DNA of 64,000 bases, from NCBI GenBank assembly GCA_020137815.1, contig CM035362.1:1587820-1651819 (forward strand). The letters run 5' to 3'. Shown one piece after another: positions 10,568 through 24,500 of the stretch (its first letter is position 1; each line of letters starts with the position of its first letter). Both the position numbers and the translations under genes were made by a program. The notes under the pieces were generated by a model, which did no database searches, had not been told where the DNA came from, and saw only the letters and a list, made by a program, of their open reading frames with translations. Source of the stretch: Hormiphora californensis (Eukaryota; Ctenophora; Tentaculata; Cydippida; Pleurobrachiidae).

Positions 10568-13500
10568 CTGGAAACAAGGGAGAGAGATGTTGTGACGACT
10601 TCCCACTTTGACCCACCTAATCTCTAAGAAACTTTGCCACTTTGACTCATCTTATCTCTAAGAAACTTTCCCACTTTGACCCACCTAATCTCTAATATAT
10701 AAGAAACTCTCCCACTTTGACCCAACTTATCTCTAAGAAACTTTCCCACTTTGACCCAACTTATCTCTAAGAAACTTTCCCACTTTGACCCAACTTATCT
10801 CTAAGAAACTTTCCCACTTTGACCCAACTTATCTCAAAGAAACTTTCCCACTTTGCCCCAACTTATCTCTAAGAAACTCTCCCACTTTGACCCAACCCGG
10901 ACTATCAATTGAACTTTCACCGCTTCACTCTTGATCGTTGGTGTGGGAGTGTACACGGGGAACCGTGTGCAGAAAGTATAGCGCGTGTCAGCACAAATAT
11001 TCCAAATATGTGGGATGGTAACCTGATACTATTAACTATATGTGGGATGGTAACCGGATACTATCACTGCCTGGTGATCACTATTAGCCCTCTACAGGAT
11101 TCTAAATGAGGGAGTCACACTGCTTAGTGATTCCCATCAGCAACCCACAGGATTCTAAATGAGGGAGTCACACTGCTTAGTGATTCCCATCAGCAACCCA
11201 CAGGATTCTAAATGAGGGAGTCACACTGCTTAGTGATTCCCATCAGCAACCCACAGGATTCTCATTCAAACCTACTTAAGCGAAGGATTTTTCCAGTGAG
11301 GCAGTTCCATCACGACGAGTTGGAGAGAGGAGTTCCAGTAAATACAGTTCCAGACTCTCTCTTTACGATCCTGATCCCGATGCTGTTCTACCCGGAAACT
11401 CTCTACAGGGAACCTATGCCCGAATAACTTCTGCCCGGATAATCTATCCCTGGAACCTCGGCCTGAACTATGCCAGACCCTGATACTACTGTTATGCTGC
11501 GGTGCTGCTGCGACCCTATGTGAGTGGAGGCCGAGGACTACCCGGATGAGGAAGTGGATTACTGAGGACGACAACCGTAAGAGGAACGACAACTGTGAGT
11601 GTTTTGGCCCATCATTGTGATGTATTACTTATTCCATTTCTTGCCAATAGTCATATCAGGAAGCGACCGAATATTCGGTTCGGTTCGGTTCGGTTCGGAA
11701 ATTCGGTGTTTTTTGGGCGGTTCGGTTCGGTTCAGTTCGGTAGGAAATTTTGGCCGAACCACCGAATTTTTTGGTCAAAAAATGCCCAGAAATCGGGCTT
11801 TTTAATGCAAAATTTTTCAATTATTTCACGAAAATTGTATGGATTTCAATGTCAATTTCGCCGTATTAACCCTATTTCGAATCGGTGGTGCTATGTGGAA
11901 ATGATTTCGCTAGTTAGCGGGTTCGATATGGATTGATTTGATACCTGACTTCCCGTCGAATCGTGTCCTCATGAGAGGGTCAACAAATTCAGAAACTTTT
12001 TTTTTCAAAAAATTCATGGAGAGCACCGATCAAGGTGTTAAGAATCATTCTCTGAAATTTTGTAAAAAAGTTTGGAAAATATTTCTAAGTCAATTTTATG
12101 GAAAATTTTCTATGTCAATTTTTGCGTACGAATCGTGTTTCGAATCGGTATTGCTAAGCGGGAGTGATCTTGCTAATTGGTGGGTCCGAGATGGATTATG
12201 CTGATACGTGATCCCCCATCAAATCTAATTAGGAAGTTTAGGGGAAACGATTCATGTTTCAATAAATCCTGCTAATTAGCGAGAGCACTGCCGCATAGCA
12301 TCACCGATTCGCATCACGATTCGTACGGCAAAATTGACATAGAATTTTTTTCCGAAATTGACAAATTTTACAAAGTTTTTTCACAAAATTAAATGTTTCT
12401 CTAAAAATTCATGGAGAGCATCGATCAAGGTATTGAGAATCATTACCTGAAATTTTGTGAAATTTTTTTTTGTGAAAAATATTTTAAGTAAAGTATGGTG
12501 TACGAATCGTGTTTCTAATCGACAATGCTAAACGGGAGTGATGTTGGTAATTAGTGGGTCCGAGATGGATTGTGCTGATACGTGATCCCCCATCAAATCT
12601 AATTAGGAAATTTAGAGAGACACGATTCATGGTTCGTTTAATCCTGCTAATTAGCAATACCATTCCCGTATAACATTGCCGATTCGAAACACGATTCGTA
12701 CGCAAAAATTGACATAGAAAATTTACGATAAAATTGACTTTGAAAAATTTTTTCGCAAAATTGACTTTGAAATTTTTTCAAACATTTTTTAACAAAATTT
12801 CAGAGAATGATTCTCAATACATACCTTGATCGGTGCTCTCCATGACTGAGAAACATTTATATAGAAAAAGTTTAGTATGGTTCGGTTCGGTTCGGTTACC
12901 GAAATTCGGTTCGGTTCGGTTCGGTTCGGTTCGGTAAAAAAGTTTTTCAAATTCAGTTCGGTTCGGTTCGGTGGAAAAAAACCCGGTTCGGTCGTTTCCT
13001 GAGTCATATCACGTGTTTACTTTGTTACCCTGGTTAGTGCATTATTCTGAGCTATTATCTAGTGGTACGACGTTGGGAGTATGCTATTAGGAGTATACAA
13101 CACCGCCAAAGTCTTACAACTCTGACCCAACTTATCTCTAAGAAACTTTCGCACTTTGACCCAACTTATCTCTAAGAAACTTTCCCACTCTGACCCAATT
13201 TATCTCTAAGAAACTTTCCCACTTTGACCCAACTTATCTCTAAGAAACTTTCCCACTTTGACCCAACTTATCTCTAAGAAACTTTCCCACTTTGACCCAA
13301 CTTATCTCTAAGAAACTTTCCCACTTTGACCCAATTTATCTCTAAGAAACTTTCCCACTTTGACCCAACTTATCTCTGAGAAACTTTCCCACTTTGACCC
13401 AACTTATCTCTAAGAAACTTTCCCACTTTGACCCAACTTATCTCTAAGAAACTTTCCCACTTTGACCCAACTTATCTCTAAGAAACTTTCCCACTTTGAC

Positions 13501-16500
13501 CCAATTTATCTCTAAGAAACTTTCCCACTTTGACCCAACTTATCTCTGAGAAACTTTCCCACTTTGACCCAACTTATCTCTAAGAAACTTTCCCACTTTG
13601 ACCCAACTTATCTCTGAGAAACTTTCCCACTTTGACCCAACTTATCTCTAAGAAACTTTCCCACTTTGATCCAACTTATCTCTAAGAAACTTTCCCACTT
13701 TGACCCAACTTATCTCTAAGAAACTTTCCTACTTTGACTCAACTTATCTCTAAGAAACTTTCCCACTTTGACCCAACTTATCTCTAAGAAACTTTCCCAG
13801 TTTGACCCAACTTATCTCTAAGAAACTTTCCCAGTTTGACCCAACTTATCTCTAAGAAACTTTCCCACTTTGACCCAACTTATCTCTAAGAAACTTTCCC
13901 ACTTTGACCCAACTTATCTCTAAGAAACTTTCCCACTTTGACCCAACTTATCTCTAAGAAACTTTCCCACTTTGACCCAACTTATCTCTAAGAAATTTTC
14001 CCACTTTGACCCAACTTATCTCTAAGAAACTTTCCCACTTTGACCCAACTTATCTCTAAGAAACTTTCCCACTTTGACCCAACTTATCTCTAAGAAACTT
14101 TCCAACTTTGACCCAACTTATCTCTAAGAAACTTTCCCACTTTGACTTAACTTATCTCTGAGAAACTCTCCCACTTTGACCCAACTTATCTCTAAGAAAC
14201 TTTCCAACTTTGACCCAACTTATCTCTAAGAAACTTTCTCACTTCGACCCAACTTAATAACTTATCTCTAAGAAACTTTTTCACTTTGACCCAACTTATC
14301 TCTAAGAAACTTTCCCACTTTGACCCAACTTATCTCTAAGAAACTTTTTCACTTTGACCCAACTTATCTCTAAGAAACTTTCCCACTTTGACCCAACTTA
14401 TCTCTAAGAAACTTTCCCACTTTGACCCAACTTATCTCTAAGAAACTTTCCCACTCTGATCCAACTTATCTCTAAGAAACTTTCCCACTTTGCCCAACTT
14501 ATCTCTAAGAAACTCTCCCACTTTGACCCAACTTATCTCTAAGAAACTTTCCCAATCTGACCCAACTTATCTCCAAAAAACTTTCCCACTTTGACCCAAC
14601 TTATCTCTAAGAAACTCTCCGACTTTGACCCAACTTAACTCTAAGAAACTTTCCCACTTTGACCCAACTTATCTCTACGAAACTTTCCCGCTTTGACCCA
14701 ACTTATCTCTAAGAAACTTTCCCACTTTGACCCGACTTATCTCTAAGAAACTTTCCCACTTTGACCCAACTTATCTCTAAGAAACTTTCCCACTTTGACC
14801 CAACTTATCTCTAAGAAACTTTCCCACTCTGACCCAACTTATCTCTAAGAAACTTTCCCACTTTGACCCAACTTATCTCTAAGAAAATTTCCCACTCTGA
14901 CCCAACTTATCTCTAAGAAACTTTCGCACTTTGACCCAACTTATCTCTAAGAAACTTTCCCACTCTGACCCAATTTATCTCTAAGAAACTTTCCCACTTT
15001 GACCCAACTTATCTCTAAGAAACTTTCCCACTTTGACCCAACTTATCTCTAAGAAACTTTCCCACTTTGACCCAACTTATCTCTAAGAAACTTTCCCACT
15101 TTGACCCAATTTATCTCTAAGAAACTTTCCCACTTTGACCCAACTTATCTCTGAGAAACTTTCCCACTTTGACCCAACTTATCTCTAAGAAACTTTCCCA
15201 CTTTGACCCAACTTATCTCTGAGAAACTTTCCCACTTTGACCCAACTTATCTCTAAGAAACTTTCCCACTTTGATCCAACTTATCTCTAAGAAACTTTCC
15301 CACTTTGACCCAACTTATCTCTAAGAAACTTTCCTACTTTGACTCAACTTATCTCTAAGAAACTTTCCCACTTTGACCCAACTTATCTCTAAGAAACTTT
15401 CCCAGTTTGACCCAACTTATCTCTAAGAAACTTTCCCAGTTTGACCCAACTTATCTCTAAGAAACTTTCCCACTTTGACCCAACTTATCTCTAAGAAACT
15501 TTCCCACTTTGACCCAACTTATCTCTAAGAAACTTTCCCACTTTGACCCAACTTATCTCTAAGAAACTTTCCCACTTTGACCCAACTTATCTCTAAGAAA
15601 TTTTCCCACTTTGACCCAACTTATCTCTAAGAAACTTTCCCACTTTGACCCAACTTATCTCTAAGAAACTTTCCCACTTTGACCCAACTTATCTCTAAGA
15701 AACTTTCCAACTTTGACCCAACTTATCTCTAAGAAACTTTCCCACTTTGACTTAACTTATCTCTGAGAAACTCTCCCACTTTGACCCAACTTATCTCTAA
15801 GAAACTTTCCCACTTTGACCCACCTAATCTCTAAGAAACTTTTCCACTTTGTCCGACCTAATCTCTAAGAAACATTCCCATTTTGACCCTCCAAATCTCT
15901 AAGAAACTTTCCTACTTTGACTCAACTTATCTCTAAGAAACTTTCCCACTTTGACCCAACTTATCTCTAAGAAACTTTCCCAGTTTGACCCAACTTATCT
16001 CTAAGAAACTTTCCCAGTTTGACCCAACTTATCTCTAAGAAACTTTCCCACTTTGACCCAACTTATCTCTAAGAAACTTTCCCACTTTGACCCAACTTAT
16101 CTCTAAGAAACTTTCCCACTTTGACCCAACTTATCTCTAAGAAACTTTCCCACTTTGACCCAACTTATCTCTAAGAAATTTTCCCACTTTGACCCAACTT
16201 ATCTCTAAGAAACTTTCCCACTTTGACCCAACTTATCTCTAAGAAACTTTCCCACTTTGACCCAACTTATCTCTAAGAAACTTTCCAACTTTGACCCAAC
16301 TTATCTGATATCTCTAAGAAACTTTCCCACTTTGACTTAACTTATCTCTGAGAAACTCTCCCACTTTGACCCAACTTATCTCTAAGAAACTTTCCAACTT
16401 TGACCCAACTTATCTCTAAGAAACTTTCCCACTTTGACCCACCTAATCTCTAAGAAACTTTTCCACTTTGTCCGACCTAATCTCTAAGAAACATTCCCAT

Positions 16501-18320
16501 TTTGACCCTCCAAATCTCTAAGAAACTTCCCAGCTCTAAACAGAGTGTGAGGTATCTTCGATACCAAGATTCAGATCGGGTCGGCGGCGCCAGACAGCTG
16601 TAACTAATATTACAAACCTCAGCGGCCAGTTTCACGTTAGCAGCATCTTTCTCATCAACTGTCTTGTTCATTTTATCCAGGTCCTCTGCAAACTCTGCCA
16701 CCTCCAACTTTAGCCTCTGGTACCTGGGTTAGAATAGAATTGTAGTAGTTTAAACCCGACATATACCTCTTTTCCTTGTTCGACCCTCTCTCCACACCCC
16801 ACGAATTAAATTAATGTGAACCAATGTAAAGAAGGAATCTAGCGAGAAATTCCCTGGTAATTGCTCCTTGCAAGATTGGCTATTTCCGGGATATATACTA
16901 CAGTGCAAGTGAACCATTTCAGTTTTCACAAAGTTCATTATCATTGATTATAATAAAGCTGGTGATATTACAGATCTGAATACAACCTAAAGGGTTCAAG
17001 AAGCTGTTCATTGGTCTATCATTTTCTATCCCTCTACTTTCTTGATTCTTCATAGAACATACTGATACTCCTCTCATCATCATTCTATCTTTCTTTCTCT
17101 ATAACGTTACTTTTCTTAATACGCAATTACGGCGCTAGTTTTCTGTGATACACTCCCCACTAAATCACAACTCACTCCATTTCTATCTTCTCTCTTTCTT
17201 TCTCTTTCTCTTTCTCTCTATCTCTATCTCTCTCTCTTCCTCTCTCTATCTATCTATCTATCTATCCCTCTTTCTCTATCTATCTATCTATCTTTCTCAA
17301 TTTTCCACTTTTTTCTCTCTTTTAGCTCCATTTATCATCCTTGTGGTTGGTAATGCGTGACAGCAAAATCTTCCTCTCTGTCGCTCCTTTTATCTATCGT
17401 TCTGATTTCTTTCTAATAGTTGCAGTGACTTCTTATAGCTATCTCTCTGTTCAGTTCAATGTACCGATGTGTTTCTAATATTAATAATCACTTCATATCA
17501 TACGACCACAACCAGTATATTGGATAATTTCTCTGACCTAGATATGAACTTGTTTTTGCTTGTGATCACAACATGTCTGGGATCTACCACCGTTCTCGGT
17601 GCTCTGGAGGAGAGATTTCTCCTGCACATCCCCAACATCCCAATCTACTCTAACGGCCTCAAGATGACGGTGGTGACAGAGAGTGAGCCTGATATGCTGG
17701 TTTTCTTTCACTTTCCTGAAAACACTGTGAGTGCGACAACATCTCGCAATGATCTTGATTGAGGCTAATTCAAACCTGTTAGAATATTGGCCTGACCCTA
17801 TGGCATATTCTCATTTCGCGGATCGCACGAGAACCACGGTCAGAGCATTGGCTTGACAGATTCAAACAGAGGTCAGACCTGATAACCTCATACTCCCACC
17901 ATCCCCAGGAGAGAGTGCAGCAGAAGGTGGATGATAAGAGGACAGCCCCCACATACATGCCACTGTTTACACCAGGGAAAAAGGAGCCCACTGTTAACCC
18001 CCCTCGTATCACCCCAACCCCTGAACCACGGTGGCTTCAGGCTCGTTTTAGGTAAAAAAGGGCCTTAGCGTAGGTGAGATAAGTAACATGAGTCGAGGGA
18101 TGTGATGGTACATGTGGGAGTTATCAATAGCCATGACTCCTGCAATTACTGATGCAGACGTATCTAGCAGTATGAAAATGCCTTTTTTGTTTTTAAATGT
18201 CGTAAACTCAGCTCATATTTTACAGTGTTGGATCAATGGGTAAAACGGTACGAGAAAAGATTAGAATAACACGAAGTTACTTTGATACCAGCTGTAGAGA
18301 TTCAACAACAGGTGTGTAAA

Positions 18321-18376
<56 letters not shown>

Positions 18377-18396
18377 CTCTCTCAGTCTCTCTCTCT

Positions 18397-18466
<70 letters not shown>

Positions 18467-18505
18467 CTCTCTCTCAGTCTCTCTCTCTCAGTCTCTCTCT
18501 CTCAG

Positions 18506-18589
<84 letters not shown>

Positions 18590-21500
18590 TATCACAAATT
18601 ACTCCGTCGCCTTGCAAAGAGGTACACAGCACAAATAACCGCGATTCCACCGGACATCCCCACCGCAAGAACTGGTATCAAAATCATTTTCATATAACCC
18701 TTGTCCAGTGTAAAGATAAGATATGTAAGAGCCGGAAATGCTATCAACATAAATACTGCTAAGTAGCACTTTCCCAAACCCTGAAATATGAGTTATAGGT
18801 CCAACATGTACGCTCGTGTGGGTGTCCACTTTGGCCGGTTTTCCAGGTCGAGGGCTGTGTATGCGAGTTGTAACTGGGGATGCATCTCCCATCACACCTC
18901 GAGATGACACTGGAGATATCATGGGGAGAGAGTTTTTACCACCCAGTCCACCCTCCAACTCACTAATCAATACTTTTCTAACTTTTACATTGGTAGCATC
19001 AAATTGAGAGCTCTCGTCTTCCGACTGGCTACACTGAAGTCGTTCTCGCCTTATACTTTGTCTTTGATCTAAAAGTGCGTTCTTTGAGTTACATTTTAGC
19101 TGATGTTCTCCCTGGTTACCATGGTTACCATTGTCAGGGGGTGGTGATTCACCGGATATTTTGTCCAGTTCCACATAATCACCAGTCCCTGATATATTGT
19201 CCACATCATCCGGCTCAATAACAAGTTGAACTTCATTCCCACCAGCTTTATTTTCATATACTTTGTGATGTGACAATGGGTCATCACCACTATTCGAGTT
19301 CTTTCCATTTAGTTCTGTTTCGCAGTTAACACATTCCGATGAATCGGGGCTTGCTGACTGGCTTCTAGAGCGAATGTAATCGGTTAAATCCTTCCGAAAC
19401 TTGGAAACCTCAGAACCAGATTTCAACACACTCGGACTGCTAGGAGATGGGATGTCCGGAGTTTTAGGGCTGCTAGGATTTGGAATATCCGGCGTTTTAG
19501 GATTGCTAGAATTAGGAATATCCGGAGTTTTCACCGAATTTTTACGAGCTGGAATATTAGGAGCGGGAGTCATATCGGTTGGTGTTGACGCTGCCCTATT
19601 CTTTATCACCGAACATGATTTTGGAGGTTTTGAGGGTGGCGGTGAAGATACGGAGCGAGGTTTAGTAGATGAGGTCTCAGTACGAGGAGGATTTGAGGGA
19701 TTCTCTGCAGCTTCTTCTGCCATAACAAACAACTGGGGGTAAAGGATTAGAGCTACAGATAATATGATGATAAATTATCACGGATAATCTCTATATATCC
19801 AGTATTTGAAGCAGATGTCGATACATCGATTATATCGGATGGAGTGTAGTAAAGATGGCTGCTAAACTATCTTGCTGCGAAAAGGGGAGGGAGGGTCGAA
19901 CAAAGCAAGAAAAGGGTGAAATATTGCGGAAAGAGAAATCGAAAAAAGTTTAGGGAACGGGGAACCAGGTGATAAATTATAGTGCTCAACAACATAAAAG
20001 CGGCACAAACTAAAGTGAAAAAGAGCTCAAAGAAGGAGAGAAATATAGTAGTGTACTGCAGCAGTCGGCTATAAAAACAAAGAGCTCTATTAGATGATAA
20101 TAAAGGATTGAATGGAGTTTAACTAAGGTAGGGCTGTGTTTGGATAAAACCAAAGCTAATGATATTATATATGCTGAATTAAAAATAGTTGAAGAAATTT
20201 GAAGAAAGGCAATATAAAATTAGTGGTAGGCGTTGAGAGTGAGACCCCTCCTCTCTCTCTGATCTGTTCCCAACGACGTAAAATTAACACCTCCAGTGAG
20301 TCAGACGTGGACCATCTTTTGTACACAATTTTAATATTATTTAGTTTTCATATACAGTCGGACCCCGATTTACCGGGCCCCGATTTACCGGAACCCCGAT
20401 TTACCGGGAGGATAAAATTTTCCCGATATAGGAAATAACCGGTATTTTACCCCGATATACCGGGCACCCCGATTTACCGGGCAAAACCCTTTCCCCCGAG
20501 CATCCCGGTAAATTGGGGTCCGACTGTATTTAGCAAATATGGAAGAGCTAAGATGAACAGAGACACCTGGTGGCTGGTACTGAGGAAAGTGTAAACTTTA
20601 GTGGGATATTTAGCTGCTGGAAGAAAAATTATAAGATCGTCTGATATTTTGGACAGGCCCATGTCCCATGTGGACGAATCACGAAAGGATTGATAAAAAT
20701 TGTCTAGGATCATTGGTTTAACCTATATAACATGTCCTTAGTAGAAAATACGATTTACATATTATATTCGGTTTTTTCCCCTCATGGTATAACGACAGAA
20801 AGTGTGTACAAAAGGGAAAATAAATTTCTTAAGGTATCAAGTTTCATGAATCATTCCTCTTTTCTTCACTCTACTAAGCAAAGCACGAAAATGATAGCAT
20901 GGGGACGTCTAGCAAAAAAGAAAAAGCAAAGTACAAACTGCCTGTTGTGCAGTGAAAGCACCTATTAGGTCCTATTAGTTATTATTATTTAGTGATAATT
21001 TCAGGACCGCCGTAGCCCAGACCCGTGAACACAACTAAACCCCAATTAAATTAGATAGGGTAAACCGGGGCAATTCGAACAACCGGGGCAATTCGAACAT
21101 AGTACTGCCCGTCTCTCACCTAGTTAAGCTATCATAATGACGTCATCCTATCTCCAGAAGAAAACTGCTCGTTCGAGCCTGCCCGTTACCACTAAATAGG
21201 CTCTAGATCCGGTTTAAGTTGGTCAATTTCCGATTTGAAAAAACCAGCTGAAAGCTAATAATATCAGCTTTCAGATGGTATAAAAATTATTTAAATATTC
21301 GCATGTTTTCATTCCAAATTCTGGTAAGTTAAGATTACCGGGGCAATTCGAACAACCGGGGCAATTCAAACATGGGCAATTTGGTTAACACACCGGGGCA
21401 ATTTGGTTAACTCCCGGGCCAATGATGTGCAGTTCTTTGTACCACGTGATCACGCGTGATACCGGGGCAATTCGAACAAGAACGACCAGCGTGTAGATTG

Positions 21501-24500
21501 CGTGTAGATTACATTGTTCGAATTGCCCCCACCTCTAACAACACCAGGCGGGAATCTTCTTCTGGTGTTGTGAGGACGTTCACGTGACTCCCACGTGACG
21601 AAATAAAGCACTCCTATTGGTGTTGTCCGAATTGCCCCGGTACCATTTTTTCCGACCAAAATTTTTAAATTAGTTATTTAGTTAAGTAAATGATGGTCCC
21701 TAGAGTTGAAATTTATCTTATTTGAAAGATAAAATAATGAACTTTAATGCTATATAATTTTTTTCATTGTATCTTTTTTTAAATGGGAGTGAGAACCGAT
21801 TAAGTAAAAAGTTAACCATTTTGCCCCGGTTTACCCTAGATACAAAATGAAGTCTAATGCCACCACCCCGCCACCACGAACACACAATGGGGGTCGCTAC
21901 TGTGTAATGAACATTGAACAGTCCCCAGCTGGTATTAACTTAACAAAGTTAATAACAATTATATATCAGGGACTTTCAGTACAAGATACAAATTTAGTTT
22001 AAGATAGAGATATAGTGCCGAGGAGAGACACACGCAGACATTTTCTAAGAGTACTACTGCTACATGTGTTAATTAGGCTCCTTATTTACCGTACACCCCC
22101 TCCTCATGGCTGTCTTTCTTTTTTTCAGCCTCTCTTCTCTTCTCTTTCTCTCTTTCTTTATTTCTCTCTCTCTCTTTCTTTTTCTCTCCGTCAGTCTTTC
22201 TTTTTCTCTTTCTTTCCTTTCTAGTTCGCAGGCTGGTCTCTTTTACTATCACTCTTGTTCTATGACGTTCTCTCTTATTATTTTACTTCTCTTTTTCGTC
22301 CAGGTTCATATTTCTTATTTCTCTCGTACCCAAAATTTTTCAAAAATTAAATCGGCCAGCAAAATAGGCCAGCAAAATAATAAAGAACGAAACAGAGCCA
22401 AGTAGGAGAAGTATCTTGGAGAACCAAAGATATGATATATATATTGCTTCCAAAGAACACACGTCACACACAAAAGGCCCACATGTGAAATCTAAAGAGT
22501 AGGAGAAAGCAATATTAAAATGAACGTTGAGTCGGATGGAGGTCTGTCTTTTTGTCGAAAAGGGCGTGGCATATATGGCTAACTGCCACTATGGATTGTT
22601 CGCCAGACTTCCACAAAAACTGTCTGACTCGAAAAGAGGACATAATACCAAGGAGTGGAGTGTGGACTGTTATTTAATATTGCCTCACAACATACAGTAA
22701 AGAATTTCATGAATGACCCTGCACTCTTATCTCTACATGGTATGATTCTCAATTTTTCTTCAAGGCTGCTCCTAGCTAATTCATCATTTGTTCACTGACC
22801 CAAGGCCGGGTCAGGTATCTTAAATAGCGGAGGTTAATCATTCCTTCACTGATAAAACCTTACTGACCCCCCTTCTCACACAATCCCACACCCTACCGAT
22901 TTACTAAAGTGACCCTTCTTTCCCAGGTACGTGGCGGTATATTCTGAGTTACCAGGCTGGCCGGGTAGTTGTGGCGTGTGAGGCAAGCACCAACTTTCCA
23001 TACATTTACACACGGGTAGGATTCAACCCTCATCCCCTCCCTTTCCGTAATAGCAATGAATATAGACCCATCAACGCTATAGATTTGTGCACCCGAAAGC
23101 GGATCCTCGGAGTAGTTTTAGCATCTGATTAAAAATGAAGAACCCAAATGATATATCCTCCACAGGAGCTACCGAAAGGAGCACTATTTTTAGAGCTGAA
23201 GAGTGGGACTCATGGTATAAAGACGACTATAGTTCAAGGTAATAATTAACTAATTTGTTTTCATCAATGCAAACAAGCTCTCTAGTCTCTATATACTACT
23301 CCTTGGCCTACTCCTTGGCCACGATTGGACAGACCATTAAGTTGCTCAGTAATACCTGGAACAAGGTACAGTGAATCTCCATATTATAGCAGATAAATAT
23401 CGGATAATTCATTATATTAATATTATTGATTGATGAAGCCAGAAGGATCTATCTATCTATCTACGGAGTGCCTGGGCTTGCCAACGGCAAGCCCACAGGG
23501 GACTATCGCAAAGCGATAACGCCGGCACTAGGAGAATAGCCCCCCTCCCCTCCCCCACCATCAGGAACTGCCCACAGGACAGGTTCCATTATAGGTGGCT
23601 TCGGGTTCGGGAGGGTAAACTCCTTCGAGAGTCGCAGGATATTGATTCTTCTTCCCTATGAGTCTTGGATCTTTGGCTCTCTATCCCTGCGACAGGTGGG
23701 GATGAGTTCTTCTAATCTTTCTCTTGGTTCTTGAGTTTATTTGCTTTCTCGATTAGCTTGATGGCTACCGCGGTATATATTATATGTGTAATGTGAGACC
23801 TATCTGTCTGATTAGGATCAATTAAGTCCGATTAGGTTAGAAGGCTGAACTAGCAAGGATTTGTTCTCAGTCAACAGTTTTGTTTAGTATGTATATATTG
23901 GTGGTGGGCGGGGCGGTTCGGGGCGGGTGGAGGGTATCGCGTAGTGGGGGGAGAGAGAGAGAACGAATCTTGAACTATAGAAGGGGAGAGAGAGAGAGAG
24001 AGAGTTAATCTCATGCGAGTGAGAGAGAAATTTTGCGGGAAATTGAGAGATATAGAGATAAAATAGTTGCTGTTTTGTTCTCTTACTGTGAGAGAAGAAG
24101 AGAGGACTTAATAGAGGTTAAATGTAAAATATGGTTTAGTCGCTGGTATAATACCATGAGGTGGTTCGGGGGTTCGAGGGCAAGCCCAAAATCGCTCGTG
24201 AAACGAGAAAGGTGAGCTGTATAACAAAACAAAATGTCTTGCTATACAACTGAGGTAGGAAGGAAAATGGAATTGTTAATTAGTGCGTGATCGATATCGC
24301 GTAGTGGGGGGAGAGAGAGAGAACGAATCTTGAACTATAGAAGGGGAGAGAGAGAGAGAGAGTTAATCTCATGCGAGTGAGAGAGAAATTTTGCGGGAAA
24401 TTGAGAGATATAGAGATAAAATAGTTGCTGTTTTGTTCTCTTACTGTGAGAGAAGAAGAGAGGACTTAATAGAGGTTAAATGTAAAATATGGTTTAGTCG

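Noticed and set aside
11595-12204. ORFs inside the hAT-like elements, also at 38742-39275
   Set aside because: Frames differ between copies through indels and encode no transposase motif.
13118-16530. Possible CRISPR array
   Set aside because: Period is 34 bp with no unique spacers; units are head-to-tail satellite in a eukaryotic intron.
23460-23540. Structured RNA gene suggested by two perfect hairpins
   Set aside because: The hairpins lie at the tail end of a retroposon with a target duplication, so they belong to that element.
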